Shown: positions 33,226-41,842, counted from the stretch's first letter. The stretch: DNA of 64,000 nucleotides from RGIG3178 sp942492795 (GCA_942492795.1 OW818639.1:744001-808000); one strand, 5' to 3'. Notes: generated by a model not told the origin, from the letters alone. Numbers and translations: made by a program.

Positions 33226-34068
33226 TTACTCGAACTGGCGTCGTTTCTCAAGCGGCGTCAGTTTAGTATTAGACTGAATCCGCTCATGGTTGTAAAAGTG
33301 AATGTAGTCGTGGATGAGCAAGCGAGCCTGCTCAGGCGACTTCGGTTTCTGTCGACGGAGACACTCTGTTTTGAGGATACTAAAGAAATTCTCAGCCATA
33401 GCATTGTCATAACAGTTTCCCCTCCTTGACATAGAAGGTGTTATGCCGTACGTTTGGATTAGGTCAAAATACCCGTGAGAGGTGTATTGAAACCCTTGGT
33501 CACTGTGGAGTTGCACCTCTGCAGTGACCGCTTCTTTTTTCATGGCTTGTTGGACGGTGCGTAGAACTAGGTTAATAGACTGTTCTGTCCCCATTTTGTA
33601 AGCAACGATGCTGTTGTCAAAGAGATCCCGGATGATGGACAGGTATAAGGTTCCCTGCGGTGTGGGGATGTAGGAGATATCCGTGACCCATTTCTCATTT
33701 GGTCGGGTGGATGAGAAGTTCCGATTGAGGAGATTGGGATAACGGTGCAGTTGTCCGCCCATCTGTCGGTACTTCCGTCTGCGTCGGATTTGACTGAGCA
33801 GACCATACTTGTTCATGATTCGTAAGACTGCCTTGTGATTGGCATGAACTCCTTTACGCCGCAACCAAATCTGCACACGCCGATACCCGTATGTCCCACG
33901 GGATTCCTGTTGACACTCTGCTATCTTTTGGATCAGTGCCTGTTCCTCCCGACTTTCCCCCTGTTTATTACGGAATGCATAGTAGCCACTCCGGGATACC
34001 TTGAAAAATGCACACATACCTTTTATGGTGTACTTGTCCGCATATTTATGGATCGCTGTATACTTCAC
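33226..34068 (-). CDS. IS3-family transposase OrfB (DDE integrase)
   Basis: A 280-residue integrase-type catalytic protein with an N-terminal HTH_21 region (SRGTYGYRRVQIWLRRKG) and an rve catalytic core. The DDE residues appear in VTDISYI, LHSDQGFQY and AMAENFFSILKTE. It starts with GTG 34068, overlapping the OrfA stop as GTGA, with AAGGAGGTG upstream, so it appears to be translated by coupled re-initiation. Frameshift fusion with OrfA remains possible but no slippery A-tract was noticed at the junction. Confidence 0.92.
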   Translation of the reverse strand: MKYTAIHKYADKYTIKGMCAFFKVSRSGYYAFRNKQGESREEQALIQKIAECQQESRGTYGYRRVQIWLRRKGVHANHKAVLRIMNKYGLLSQIRRRRKYRQMGGQLHRYPNLLNRNFSSTRPNEKWVTDISYIPTPQGTLYLSIIRDLFDNSIVAYKMGTEQSINLVLRTVQQAMKKEAVTAEVQLHSDQGFQYTSHGYFDLIQTYGITPSMSRRGNCYDNAMAENFFSILKTECLRRQKPKSPEQARLLIHDYIHFYNHERIQSNTKLTPLEKRRQFE

Positions 34069-34370
34069 CTTTGCTTACACCTCCTTCCAACAGCTTGAAG
34101 AAAAGAACGGTACAGGTCTATCTCCCGTTCCAGTTCACGTATCCGTGCAGCCATAGCTTCTGGTTTACTCATTGGCTGCTTTCTAGGTCGTCCTTTCTTT
34201 CGCACGATGGGTATCTTTTCTTGGCGGTGGTTGTAGCGTGTAACCCAATTCGTTATCTGCTTCTTTTCAAGTCCCAGTGTATCCGCTATCTCTTGTCGCG
34301 TTCGGCCTTCCTCTCGCATCTGAAGTATAACTGGCTCAAGTGCTTGTATGTCTGTCCATTTCCGTTTCAT
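34065..34370 (-). CDS. IS3-family OrfA (HTH DNA-binding subunit)
   Basis: A 101-residue protein with an HTH (RTRQEIADTLGLEKKQITNWVTRYN), a basic stretch (KKGRPRKQP) and a C-terminal leucine-zipper-like helix, typical of the OrfA that binds the IS ends. It starts at 34370 after AGGAGG, which lies inside a hairpin. Confidence 0.9.
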   Translation of the reverse strand: MKRKWTDIQALEPVILQMREEGRTRQEIADTLGLEKKQITNWVTRYNHRQEKIPIVRKKGRPRKQPMSKPEAMAARIRELEREIDLYRSFLQAVGRRCKQR

Positions 34371-34378
34371 AAACAAAC

Positions 34379-34414
34379 CTCCTGTTGCAGTTATCCTACA
34401 ACAGGAGGCTCTTT
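34379..34414. promoter_or_regulatory. Hairpin masking the OrfA ribosome binding site and acting as outward terminator
   Basis: CCTCCTGTTG and CAACAGGAGG form a 10-bp stem followed on the plus strand by CTCTTTTTT, an intrinsic terminator. On the minus strand the 3' arm contains the AGGAGG of orfA, so a transcript entering from outside the element would hide the site. Confidence 0.7.
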
Positions 34415-34691
34415 TTTCTCAATGTCCGTTTTATGGGATGCAGATCACTCAAAAGGAGCCTTCTTTTTTCATGCCGAAGCGAGTGCTGTGCATAATTTGC
34501 TTCTGCCATTTGTTGATAAACAACGCAATGTGTAATAAACTTGTTCCAGAGGACAAGATAACGGGACAAGGAACCCGGCATCTCCTCTTTGTGCATTCGT
34601 CCCGTACCCTCCTCCAAACGGCGTATCCCTTTGCGCTTAAAGAGTTTTATTTTGTCTTTGCAGGCATTAACGACAGTCAGGAGTTAACTGC

Positions 34692-35918
34692 ATGGAAAAC
34701 GTCACAGGTCCGAGTCTTTTGCCCGACAAAGCAAAACGCGACAAAGTTAATTTTATCATTGCGCAGTTTTTTGTGGGAATGTTTACGGCAAGCACGCTCT
34801 ATTCATCCGCGTATCTGATCGAATTGGGCTTGAGCTCGATGCAGGTAGGCATTTTCACAGCGATCCGTTCGATTTTCGGCATCATCACGCCCTTTCTCTG
34901 GGGTATGGCAGCGGACAGATTTCGCACCGTTAAAAAAGTCTTCCTTTGCTGCCTGTTGGGTGTTTTGTTTTTCTATCCCACGCTCCCGCTCACCCGGTTC
35001 ATCCCGTTGGGGGCACTTACGCTGGCACCGGTCATGACGATCATCGTGCATTTTTTCTATCGGCCGCTCGACTATATCTACACGAGTTGGCTGGTGCAGA
35101 TGGTGCCTAAGCTTCCCAACATGGAATATGGCAAAATGCGGATTTTTTCTTCCGTCGCAAGCGCGCTGACCGGCATCATCTTTGCCTTTCTGATCAAGAA
35201 GTTTGCCTCGGTAAGCGTGAGCTACTACGGCGGCGGCATTGTGGCGATCGTGCTGATGTTCCTTATACGGCCGCTGCCGGATGTTGAGCCGGCAAGCAAT
35301 CAGCGCGTGCGTCTTCGGGATATGCAGCTTGGCCGTCTTTTAAAAGGTCCGATCCTTGTCCTTTTCCTGTTTATAACGTTCGCATACATCCCCAGTTGTT
35401 CCATTACCATCTGCATTCCGTACCTGTTGAAGGTGATCGGCGCGGATACATCGATACTCGCGTGGTACAATGTCATACGGCCGCTGTGTGCCATACCGAT
35501 GATGTTTCTTTCCGGTCGCCTCATTCGAAAATTCGGTGCCCGAAAGATCCTGACCTTTTCCGTATTTGTCATCGGATTGGGTGAACTGGCGTTTTTTACA
35601 GCAAACAGCACGGTTGCCATTTTGTCCAACGGCCTGATTCTGGGATTGGCTTCGGGGCTGATGAGCGTAAGCCAAGTGCTCTATGCACAGGAACTGGCAC
35701 CGCCCGAACTGCGCAGCACCGTGCAAATGCTCAACAGCACGTCGCTGGCGCTGTCCGCCATCATCGTGAGCGCGTTGGTCGGAAATCTGATCAAAACGAC
35801 CGGCGCGGGTGTGCGGACGTATTATCTTGTATCGGCTGCGATCGTATCGACAGCCGTCGTTCTGTTTGTCACCTTCAACCGGTTATGGACCAAAAAAAGC
35901 CAAAAAATGACCCCCTAA
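34692..35918 (+). CDS. MFS transporter
   Basis: A 408-residue major facilitator with about 12 membrane helices and the loop 2-3 motif as GMAADRFRTVKK. The layout (FVGMFTASTLYSSAYLIELGLSSMQVG) resembles the MFS_1-like/nucleoside:H+ symporter-like branch. The substrate is unknown. The start at 34692 has CAGGAG upstream. It lies between the IS and a dihydrolipoamide dehydrogenase-like gene; a link with the sugar locus is suggested only by position. Confidence 0.82.
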   Translation: MENVTGPSLLPDKAKRDKVNFIIAQFFVGMFTASTLYSSAYLIELGLSSMQVGIFTAIRSIFGIITPFLWGMAADRFRTVKKVFLCCLLGVLFFYPTLPLTRFIPLGALTLAPVMTIIVHFFYRPLDYIYTSWLVQMVPKLPNMEYGKMRIFSSVASALTGIIFAFLIKKFASVSVSYYGGGIVAIVLMFLIRPLPDVEPASNQRVRLRDMQLGRLLKGPILVLFLFITFAYIPSCSITICIPYLLKVIGADTSILAWYNVIRPLCAIPMMFLSGRLIRKFGARKILTFSVFVIGLGELAFFTANSTVAILSNGLILGLASGLMSVSQVLYAQELAPPELRSTVQMLNSTSLALSAIIVSALVGNLIKTTGAGVRTYYLVSAAIVSTAVVLFVTFNRLWTKKSQKMTP

Positions 35919-35982
35919 ACCGCTTGGTAAAAATCCCGACTTCCGCCCATGGTACGAACACTTTAAAAAGGAGCGTGCAACA

Positions 35983-37434
35983 ATGCAGCATTACGATTTG
36001 ATCGTCATCGGCGCCGGCGCCGGGCTGAATGTTCTGGTGGATGCGATGGAGAACGGATTGAAATGTGCCGTCATCGAAAACAGAAAATTCGGGGGTACTT
36101 GCCTGACAAAGGGCTGTATCCCTTCCAAAACGCTTGCCTATCCCGCGGAAGTCCTGATGGAGATGCGGCAGGCGGAAAAACTCGGCTTGCAGTTTGAACT
36201 GAAAAACATCGACTGGGCAACGGTGACAAAGAATACCTGGAGCGGCATTGACCAGCATATCGGGCTTGAAAAATCGCTTGCCCGTGCTGCAAATCTGACC
36301 GTGCTCAAAGGGACCGCATCGTTTGTAAAAGAGAAGGAACTCGCAGTCGTACTAAACGACGGCAGCGGCGTGGCAGAGATTGAAGGTGACAAAATCGTCA
36401 TCGCAGCCGGCGCGCGCACGTTTTTACCGCCGGTTTCCGGCCTTGAAGCGTGCGGATATGTGACCCCCGAAACATTTTTTGGAGATAAGTTTCCCAAAGC
36501 CCCTTACAAAAGCCTAGCTATCATCGGCGGCGGTGCAATCGGCTGCGAATTTGCCCATATCTTTTCGGCTTTCGGGACAGAGGTGACGCTCATCGAGCGC
36601 CTGCCGCGCTTGTTGGCGCAGGAAGAGCCCGAGATCAGCGCACATATAGAGCAAGCCTTTGTAAATCGGGGCATTGCGGTGCACACCAACACAGCGGCCA
36701 TATCGGCTAGCTTCGACGGGAAGATCAAGCAATTGCAAATAGAGGACAATGCTTCAAAACAAAGCATCAGCATTGCCTGCGAAGAGATTTTTCTCGCTCC
36801 CGGGCTTCGGTCCAACGCCGATGTCTTGCAGGTAGAGAAAGCGGGCATAGCCACGGATGCACACGGCTACATCATTACCAACGAATATCTTGAAACGAAT
36901 GTTCCCGGAATCTGGGCGTTCGGCGACATCAACGGCAAATTCCAGTTCCGACATAAGGCCAACAAGGAATCCTCGATTCTCACCCACAATATATTCGAGC
37001 CGGCGCAGAAAAAACGCGCGATGGATTACAGCAATGTGCCGTGGGCGATCTATTCCTATCCACAGGTCGCGCATGTCGGGCTCACCGAAGCGCAGGTGGC
37101 GGAAAAAGTGCACAAGGAAGGCAAAAAATATTACGTGGGTACGAAAAACTATTCGTCCGTGGCACGCGGAGCTGCCATGGGCTTTGAATCGGGATCGGTC
37201 GACGGCTTTATCAAAGTGGTTTGCGACGAAAACAAAAAGCTGCTCGGGGCGCATGTCACAGGCAGCAACGCGGATATTCTGATCCAGGGGCTGACGTACC
37301 TGATGGTTGCGGACGATCTGCGAACGGATAAAATCGGGCGCGCCAATCGGCCACTCTATGAAGCGATGGTCATCCATCCGTCTTTAAACGAGGTCGCGAA
37401 TTGGGTGTTTTATGAGCTGAAGCTCAAAGCATAA
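35983..37434 (+). CDS. Dihydrolipoamide dehydrogenase-like flavoprotein disulfide reductase
   Basis: A 483-residue pyridine nucleotide-disulfide oxidoreductase. The redox-active pair is Cys40/Cys45 in GGTCLTKGCIPSK. The FAD site is IVIGAGAG, the NAD site is IIGGGAIGCEFAH, and the C-terminal base pair is HPSLNE. E3 enzymes reoxidise lipoamide, but no E1/E2 or glycine-cleavage genes are near and there is no lipoyl domain, so the true disulfide substrate is open. The start at 35983 follows AAAAGGAG. It ends at a strong terminator shared with the convergent lactonase-like gene. Confidence 0.88.
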   Translation: MQHYDLIVIGAGAGLNVLVDAMENGLKCAVIENRKFGGTCLTKGCIPSKTLAYPAEVLMEMRQAEKLGLQFELKNIDWATVTKNTWSGIDQHIGLEKSLARAANLTVLKGTASFVKEKELAVVLNDGSGVAEIEGDKIVIAAGARTFLPPVSGLEACGYVTPETFFGDKFPKAPYKSLAIIGGGAIGCEFAHIFSAFGTEVTLIERLPRLLAQEEPEISAHIEQAFVNRGIAVHTNTAAISASFDGKIKQLQIEDNASKQSISIACEEIFLAPGLRSNADVLQVEKAGIATDAHGYIITNEYLETNVPGIWAFGDINGKFQFRHKANKESSILTHNIFEPAQKKRAMDYSNVPWAIYSYPQVAHVGLTEAQVAEKVHKEGKKYYVGTKNYSSVARGAAMGFESGSVDGFIKVVCDENKKLLGAHVTGSNADILIQGLTYLMVADDLRTDKIGRANRPLYEAMVIHPSLNEVANWVFYELKLKA

Positions 37435-37468
37435 ATTCGGAAGCAGGTCTTAAAAGCCGCAGCATAAC

Positions 37469-37503
37469 AAAAAGCCACAACCTCGTAGGAAGTTGTGGCT
37501 TTG
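37469..37503. terminator. Bidirectional terminator
   Basis: AAAGCCACAAC and GTTGTGGCTTT form an 11-bp stem between convergent genes. Confidence 0.85.
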
Positions 37504-37517
37504 CCGTTTTGTTTGGA

Positions 37518-38273
37518 TTAACCGTACACTTTGGTGTCATGCACCGTGGAATCGTGTCCCGGCAGAAGGGTCGCGTCAAGTGCTGCTATTTTATCATAGC
37601 TTGCATACCAGTCGTCGATGCTGTTGAGGATGGCGTTGGGGATCCGCTTGGTGAAAGAATCCATGATCGGGATATAATCGCCGGTTAAAACGTAGATACC
37701 GTTTTGCGTATCGACGACAACGCTTTGGCTGCCCGGGGAATGGCCGGGGGTCAGAAGGACGCGAATGCCGGGCATAAGGTCCACATCACCGTCGACCAGT
37801 TCAAACCGCCCAAGCCCCTTTACCCATTCGGGGGTACCGCATTCCTTTTGCAAGGAATAGATCCTGTATTCGGCCGGGAGGGGATCCAGCGCATGGCGGA
37901 TCTCCCTTTGCTGCACGTAAATCTTTGCGGCATTGGGGAATAAATCGATGTTGCAGCTGTGGTCGTAATGCAAGTGCGTGAGGATGATATCGGTCACATC
38001 CAGCGGGTCTATGCCGATTTTCGCAAGCGCGTCTTTCAAATCGGGCGCATCCTGCATGATGCGGAAAGGTTTGTTGTTGCTTTTGATATCGTCCTGCGTG
38101 GGAAGCCCGGTATCGACCATGATCGTTTTGCCGTTTCCCTTTAAAACAAAGCAGGTGTACGACGTGCGGATCGGTTCTCCCGCCGGGTATTGGTGCAGGC
38201 TTCGGGATTTATCCGACTGGATCGATCCCAGAAAGACGGGATAAATCTTATAGCAGACCGAGACCTCAGGCAT
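37518..38273 (-). CDS. N-acyl homoserine lactonase-like MBL protein
   Basis: A 251-residue MBL-fold hydrolase of the AHL-lactonase-like group. It has THLHYDHSCN (complete HxHxDH), TPGHSPGSQSV and VLTGDYIP, with the final His in LLPGHD. These enzymes open lactone rings, but many act on other lactones, and no quorum-sensing gene is near. It starts at 38273 after GGGAGG, overlapping the end of the RraA-like gene by 8 bases, so the two are translationally coupled. Lactone opening followed by RraA-type aldol chemistry would be a coherent pathway; that is inference. Confidence 0.85.
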   Translation of the reverse strand: MPEVSVCYKIYPVFLGSIQSDKSRSLHQYPAGEPIRTSYTCFVLKGNGKTIMVDTGLPTQDDIKSNNKPFRIMQDAPDLKDALAKIGIDPLDVTDIILTHLHYDHSCNIDLFPNAAKIYVQQREIRHALDPLPAEYRIYSLQKECGTPEWVKGLGRFELVDGDVDLMPGIRVLLTPGHSPGSQSVVVDTQNGIYVLTGDYIPIMDSFTKRIPNAILNSIDDWYASYDKIAALDATLLPGHDSTVHDTKVYG

Positions 38274-38925
38274 TGCCCTTTCCTCCCGTTCTGAATTCCA
38301 CAATGCCGATCCCCTTGCGGATCGCTTCAAAATCGCGCGCTTCCTTGTCAAAGATGATCTTGGCACGGTTGTAGACCTCTTCCATGATCGACGGCGGAAT
38401 GGCCATGATGCCGGTGGCGTCGGCCACGATCATATCGCCCGGGCGAACCTGAACACCGCATATCTCCACGGGTACCTGCAAGGCATAGGTTTCCAGGTCA
38501 CCTTTGCTCCGGATAGGATTGAATCCTTTGACGAATGTGGGGAATTGCATCTCCTCAAGCTCGTCAGCGTCCCTTAAGCATCCGTCCACCACAAAGCCTT
38601 TAACGCCGCGGACTTTGGCACGCAACGCCAGGATGCTGCCTCCGGTGCAGACGTCCATGCGCCCGTTGTTCGCCATGACGACGATGTCTCCCGGCTCTGC
38701 CAAAACGTCGGACACTTCCAACTGACGGGTCAGATTCTTCTTTTCGGTGTCGGGCCTGCGCCGGTGCTGCTGGATGGTATAGGCCCATCCGGCTATGCGT
38801 TGCTTCCTGTCCAAGGGGAATAGTCCGACAATCACCTGACGGGGAACGCCCATGTCGTCCATCGCGTCCGCAATGTTTCCGGTGGGGATTTGCTCAAAAG
38901 CCTTGCTCCACTCTTCTTTGTTCAT
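38266..38925 (-). CDS. RraA-family protein (possible 4-hydroxy-2-oxo acid aldolase)
   Basis: A 219-residue RraA/HMG-aldolase-fold protein. The active-site segment GGSILALRAKVRGVKGF and VDGCLRDADE (Arg-Asp pair) match members with aldolase or oxaloacetate decarboxylase activity; the RNase E inhibitor role of E. coli RraA does not need these residues. It is first in a two-gene operon with the lactonase-like protein. The ribosome binding site is weak (AGAAAG). A palindrome at 39060 lies upstream. Confidence 0.85.
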   Translation of the reverse strand: MNKEEWSKAFEQIPTGNIADAMDDMGVPRQVIVGLFPLDRKQRIAGWAYTIQQHRRRPDTEKKNLTRQLEVSDVLAEPGDIVVMANNGRMDVCTGGSILALRAKVRGVKGFVVDGCLRDADELEEMQFPTFVKGFNPIRSKGDLETYALQVPVEICGVQVRPGDMIVADATGIMAIPPSIMEEVYNRAKIIFDKEARDFEAIRKGIGIVEFRTGGKGNA

Positions 38926-39419
38926 GACGAATCACACTTTCTATTTGTATTTTCTAAATGCATGATTTGCCGGTATCCGGCGGGAACCAATAAGTACACT
39001 GAAGCGTTATTCCGTTTGTTTAAATCTATCATAAAACATGGGTTTTTACCACAACGGTATTGCATCTTTGATGCAACGGCAGACTTTATTTGTACAAAGA
39101 AACGTATGGTATATTTAAAACAACAAACACAATGGCAGGGTAGTGCGGATCGGGCAAGATGGCAAACGATGAGCCGGCCCGGCGTATCCCTGATATTTTG
39201 CATAACTTATAGAGCATGCGGATTGCCTTGGAATTTCTTACAGGCTATCCGGAAACGGGGAGAGCAGCGCTGTCTATTGGTACGGGCTTGGATCACGCGC
39301 GTTTTCCAAAGCGCTGAAGGCATCCATAACACACGATTGATCAAGTTCATTTCGGCGGACGGTACAGGTGAGGGGAAGGGTTTTGACCTCCCTGTTTTTC
39401 TGTTTCCCCGATCATGCGG
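38926..39419. other. Divergent intergenic region of about 500 bases
   Basis: It contains the promoter side of the RraA operon (a candidate TATGAT -10 box on the minus strand near 39030), the palindrome at 39060-39076, and a TTTGTACAAA palindrome near 39088. No gene is supported. Confidence 0.45.
39060..39076. promoter_or_regulatory. Palindrome upstream of the RraA-lactonase operon
   Basis: TTGCATC-ttt-GATGCAA is a perfect 7-bp interrupted palindrome 135 bases before the RraA start, suitable as an activator or repressor site. Confidence 0.5.
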
Positions 39420-39474
39420 TTGACAAAGCACACGTACACTCCTATAATGGGAATATGCCCCCGGGGGGCATATT
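39420..39474 (+). promoter_or_regulatory. Consensus promoter with CsoR-type palindromic operator
   Basis: TTGACA (39420-39425), a 17-base spacer and TATAAT (39443-39448) match the sigma-A consensus exactly. Four bases later are the perfect 11-bp arms AATATGCCCCC and GGGGGCATATT separated by one G (39452-39474). A G/C tract flanked by AT-rich inverted ends is the form of CsoR/RcnR-family operators, and a CsoR-family gene lies in the same operon. Confidence 0.85.
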
Positions 39475-39500
39475 GACTTTACGGATAAGGCGGGTACGGC

Positions 39501-41369
39501 ATGCGCTTTTTTGAAAAATTCCGCGAGGATCAGACGTTTCGCACCTTGTGCCTGACCATAGTGTCCGGCATATGCATCGTTGCCAGTTTCTTTCATTGGT
39601 TTTCGGCAATTCCGTTCGACGTTGCCTGGGTCGCGATTCTTTTAAGCGGAATCCCGATCGTCTTCGGCGCGATCAAGGGTTTGATAACGGAATTCGACGT
39701 TACCGCGGATGTTCTGGTAGCCATCGCGCTGATTGCGGCGATGATCATCGGGGAGTACTTCGCCGCCGGGGAAGTGGCTTTCATCATGCAGCTGGGCAAG
39801 GTGCTGGAGGATATCACAGCCGGCAAAGCGCACAAGAGCCTGCAGGCGCTGATCAAGCTTACCCCCCAAAAAGCCCGCATCCGCACGGCGGACGGTGAGA
39901 AGGAAATATTGGCGCGTGAGGTGAAAACGGGGGATAGGGTATTTGTTCGCCCGGGCGAAGCCATTCCGGTGGACGGAACGATCGTGCGCGGAAGCACCTG
40001 CGTGAACCAGGCTGTCATGACCGGCGAATCGGTTCCCGTTGATCGGGCAACCGGCGACAGCGTGTTTGCGGGGACGCTGAACCAACAGGGCTTCATCGAA
40101 ATCGAAGCGACCAACATCGGCGAGGATTCCTCGCTTGCGAAAATGATCCGGCTTGTCAAAGAGGCTGAAACAAACAAGGCACCGATCGTGCGCGTTGCGG
40201 ATAGGTGGGCCCGAATACTCGTTCCTCTTTCGATGAGCTGCGCGCTTTTGATCTTATTTTTAACGCGGGACATCAACAGGGCGGTTACGGCGCTGGTCGT
40301 TTTCTGTCCCTGTTCGCTGATATTGGCAACGCCGACGGCGATCATGGCGGCGATAGGCAACGCGACAAAAAAGGGCATATTGATCAAATCGGGCGCTGCG
40401 ATTGAAGCGGCGGCGAAGCTAGACACGCTCGTGATGGACAAAACAGGCACCCTGACCTATGGGAAACTGAACGTGGAAGATATCCATATTCTGGACAAAA
40501 ACATCGACAAGACAAGCTTTCTGCATTTGATCGCAAGCGCGGAAAAATGTTCCGAGCATCCGCTTGGCAAAGCCGTACTGACACACAGCCAATACAACGG
40601 CGTCGCAGCCTGCGATCCCGAGGCGTTTGAAATGCAAACCGGCAAGGGCATCATGGCAACGGTGGGCGGGCAATGCGTTCTGATCGGGGAAAAGATCATC
40701 GGAGAAGATCTGATAAACGAAAACGCCGAGGCCAAAGCGCGCATCGGGCAGTTGCAGGCGCAGGGGAAAACGGTTCTGCCCGTCGCGTTGGACGGAAAAC
40801 TCATCGGCATCGTTTCCATCGCGGATGTACTGCGCACGGAAGCCAAAGATACGATCGCGGAACTCAAAAAGGCGGGGTTGGAGCGCATCGTCATGCTCAC
40901 GGGCGATCATCTTGCGGTGGCCAACTCGATCGGTCTTCAGGCGGGGGTGACGGAAATATTGGCGTCCCAACTGCCCGAAGACAAGGTCAACGCGATCAAG
41001 GCGTTCAATGCAAAGGGTTACAATGTCGGTATGCTGGGCGACGGCGTCAACGACGCGCCGGCGTTGGCCACAGCATCGGTCGGCATCGTCATGGGGGCGA
41101 TAGGCTCCGATGTGGCGATGGAAGCGGCCGATATCGCGCTTATGGGGGACGATCTGAGCAAGCTGCCGTTTATGATCCGGCTGTGCCGAAAGACAAGAAG
41201 CCGCATCGTATTTAATATCTCGTTTTCGATGCTGTTAAATTTCGGCGCGTTGTTTCTGGCAGGTCTTGGGTTGCTGAACCCCGTGACAGGGGCGCTGGTA
41301 CACAACGCCGGTTCGGTATTTGTGGTCGTCAATTCGGCGATTCTGCTAAGCTATAAGGAGCAAAGCTGA
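39501..41369 (+). CDS. CPx-type heavy metal P-type ATPase
   Basis: A 622-residue P1B-type ATPase that exports a transition metal across the membrane. The actuator TGES is in VMTGESVPVD, the metal-site CPC in VFCPCSLIL (near residue 267), the phosphorylation DKTGT (near 312), the SEHPLG (near 350) and the hinge GDGVNDAP (near 512). There is no N-terminal HMA domain or His/Cys-rich tail. The last helices end with HNAGSVFVVVNS, which does not match the usual copper (YN/MxxSS) or zinc (Lys/Asp) signatures, so the metal is uncertain. Its repressor is probably the CsoR-family protein downstream. Confidence 0.92.
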   Translation: MRFFEKFREDQTFRTLCLTIVSGICIVASFFHWFSAIPFDVAWVAILLSGIPIVFGAIKGLITEFDVTADVLVAIALIAAMIIGEYFAAGEVAFIMQLGKVLEDITAGKAHKSLQALIKLTPQKARIRTADGEKEILAREVKTGDRVFVRPGEAIPVDGTIVRGSTCVNQAVMTGESVPVDRATGDSVFAGTLNQQGFIEIEATNIGEDSSLAKMIRLVKEAETNKAPIVRVADRWARILVPLSMSCALLILFLTRDINRAVTALVVFCPCSLILATPTAIMAAIGNATKKGILIKSGAAIEAAAKLDTLVMDKTGTLTYGKLNVEDIHILDKNIDKTSFLHLIASAEKCSEHPLGKAVLTHSQYNGVAACDPEAFEMQTGKGIMATVGGQCVLIGEKIIGEDLINENAEAKARIGQLQAQGKTVLPVALDGKLIGIVSIADVLRTEAKDTIAELKKAGLERIVMLTGDHLAVANSIGLQAGVTEILASQLPEDKVNAIKAFNAKGYNVGMLGDGVNDAPALATASVGIVMGAIGSDVAMEAADIALMGDDLSKLPFMIRLCRKTRSRIVFNISFSMLLNFGALFLAGLGLLNPVTGALVHNAGSVFVVVNSAILLSYKEQS

Positions 41370-41434
41370 AACATACAGGAAGATCGCAAGGTTGTGTACT
41401 GCCGGATCAAATTAAAAAGACAGGAGGGTTACCC

Positions 41435-41716
41435 ATGGCAAAAGCACAGCACCATGATGTGGAGAAGCTTTGCCAACGGCTCAACAGAGTCGAAGGGCAA
41501 TTGGGCGGCATCCGCAAAATGCTTGAAAACGATAAGCCGTGTGACGAGATTTTGATCCAGCTCAATTCGGCAAAGGCGGCGCTTCAGAGGATCAGCCAGA
41601 TCGTGCTGGAAGACCATCTCGATCATTGCGTTGTTGACGCATTTCAATCCGGCGACGGCGAAATTCAGATGGAGAGCCTAAAGCGCGCGTTGAGCCAATA
41701 TACGAAGATGGTTTGA
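41435..41716 (+). CDS. CsoR-family metal-sensing repressor
   Basis: A 93-residue all-helical DUF156 repressor. Cys36, His61 and Cys65 are exactly in the x-Cys, His-x3-Cys positions of CsoR, the copper(I) triad, though Tyr35 of copper CsoR is Pro here. Two N-terminal histidines (His6, His7) might add ligands, as in nickel sensors such as InrS and RcnR. It should bind the G/C-tract palindrome at 39452 and release on metal binding. It starts at 41435 after AGGAGGG, 65 bases after the ATPase. Confidence 0.92.
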   Translation: MAKAQHHDVEKLCQRLNRVEGQLGGIRKMLENDKPCDEILIQLNSAKAALQRISQIVLEDHLDHCVVDAFQSGDGEIQMESLKRALSQYTKMV

Positions 41717-41805
41717 GGCTCGGCCACGCACTGTTCCGTTTTGATGAAGGCACCGCTTTTGAACCCCATCCGAAGAGGGGTTTTCGTTGCTTGCATATGC
41801 CGAAA

Positions 41806-41842
41806 AAAAACCCCGCAATCCTATGGATTCGCGGGGTTTTTC
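41806..41842. terminator. Bidirectional terminator
   Basis: A run of A, then CCCCGC and GCGGGG around a 14-base loop, then TTTTT, between the convergent CsoR and MFS genes. Confidence 0.85.

Larger units (their letters stand above)
33167..34447 (-). mobile_element. IS3-family (IS150-like) insertion sequence, complete
   Basis: A 1281-bp element with two open frames on the minus strand. The ends are imperfect inverted repeats: the left begins TGAACTGaaCCC and the right, read inwards, TGATCTGcatCCC, and both continue to a GAGAAAAA..GAGCC block. A 4-bp direct repeat CTCA flanks it (33163-33166 and 34448-34451), as expected for IS3-family transposition. Both open frames are intact, so it may still be active. 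Confidence 0.9.

Noticed and set aside
38890..39423. Plus-strand frame of 177 codons between RraA and the ATPase
   Set aside because: Runs antisense over the start of the RraA-like gene and through the palindrome and promoter region; no site or domain.
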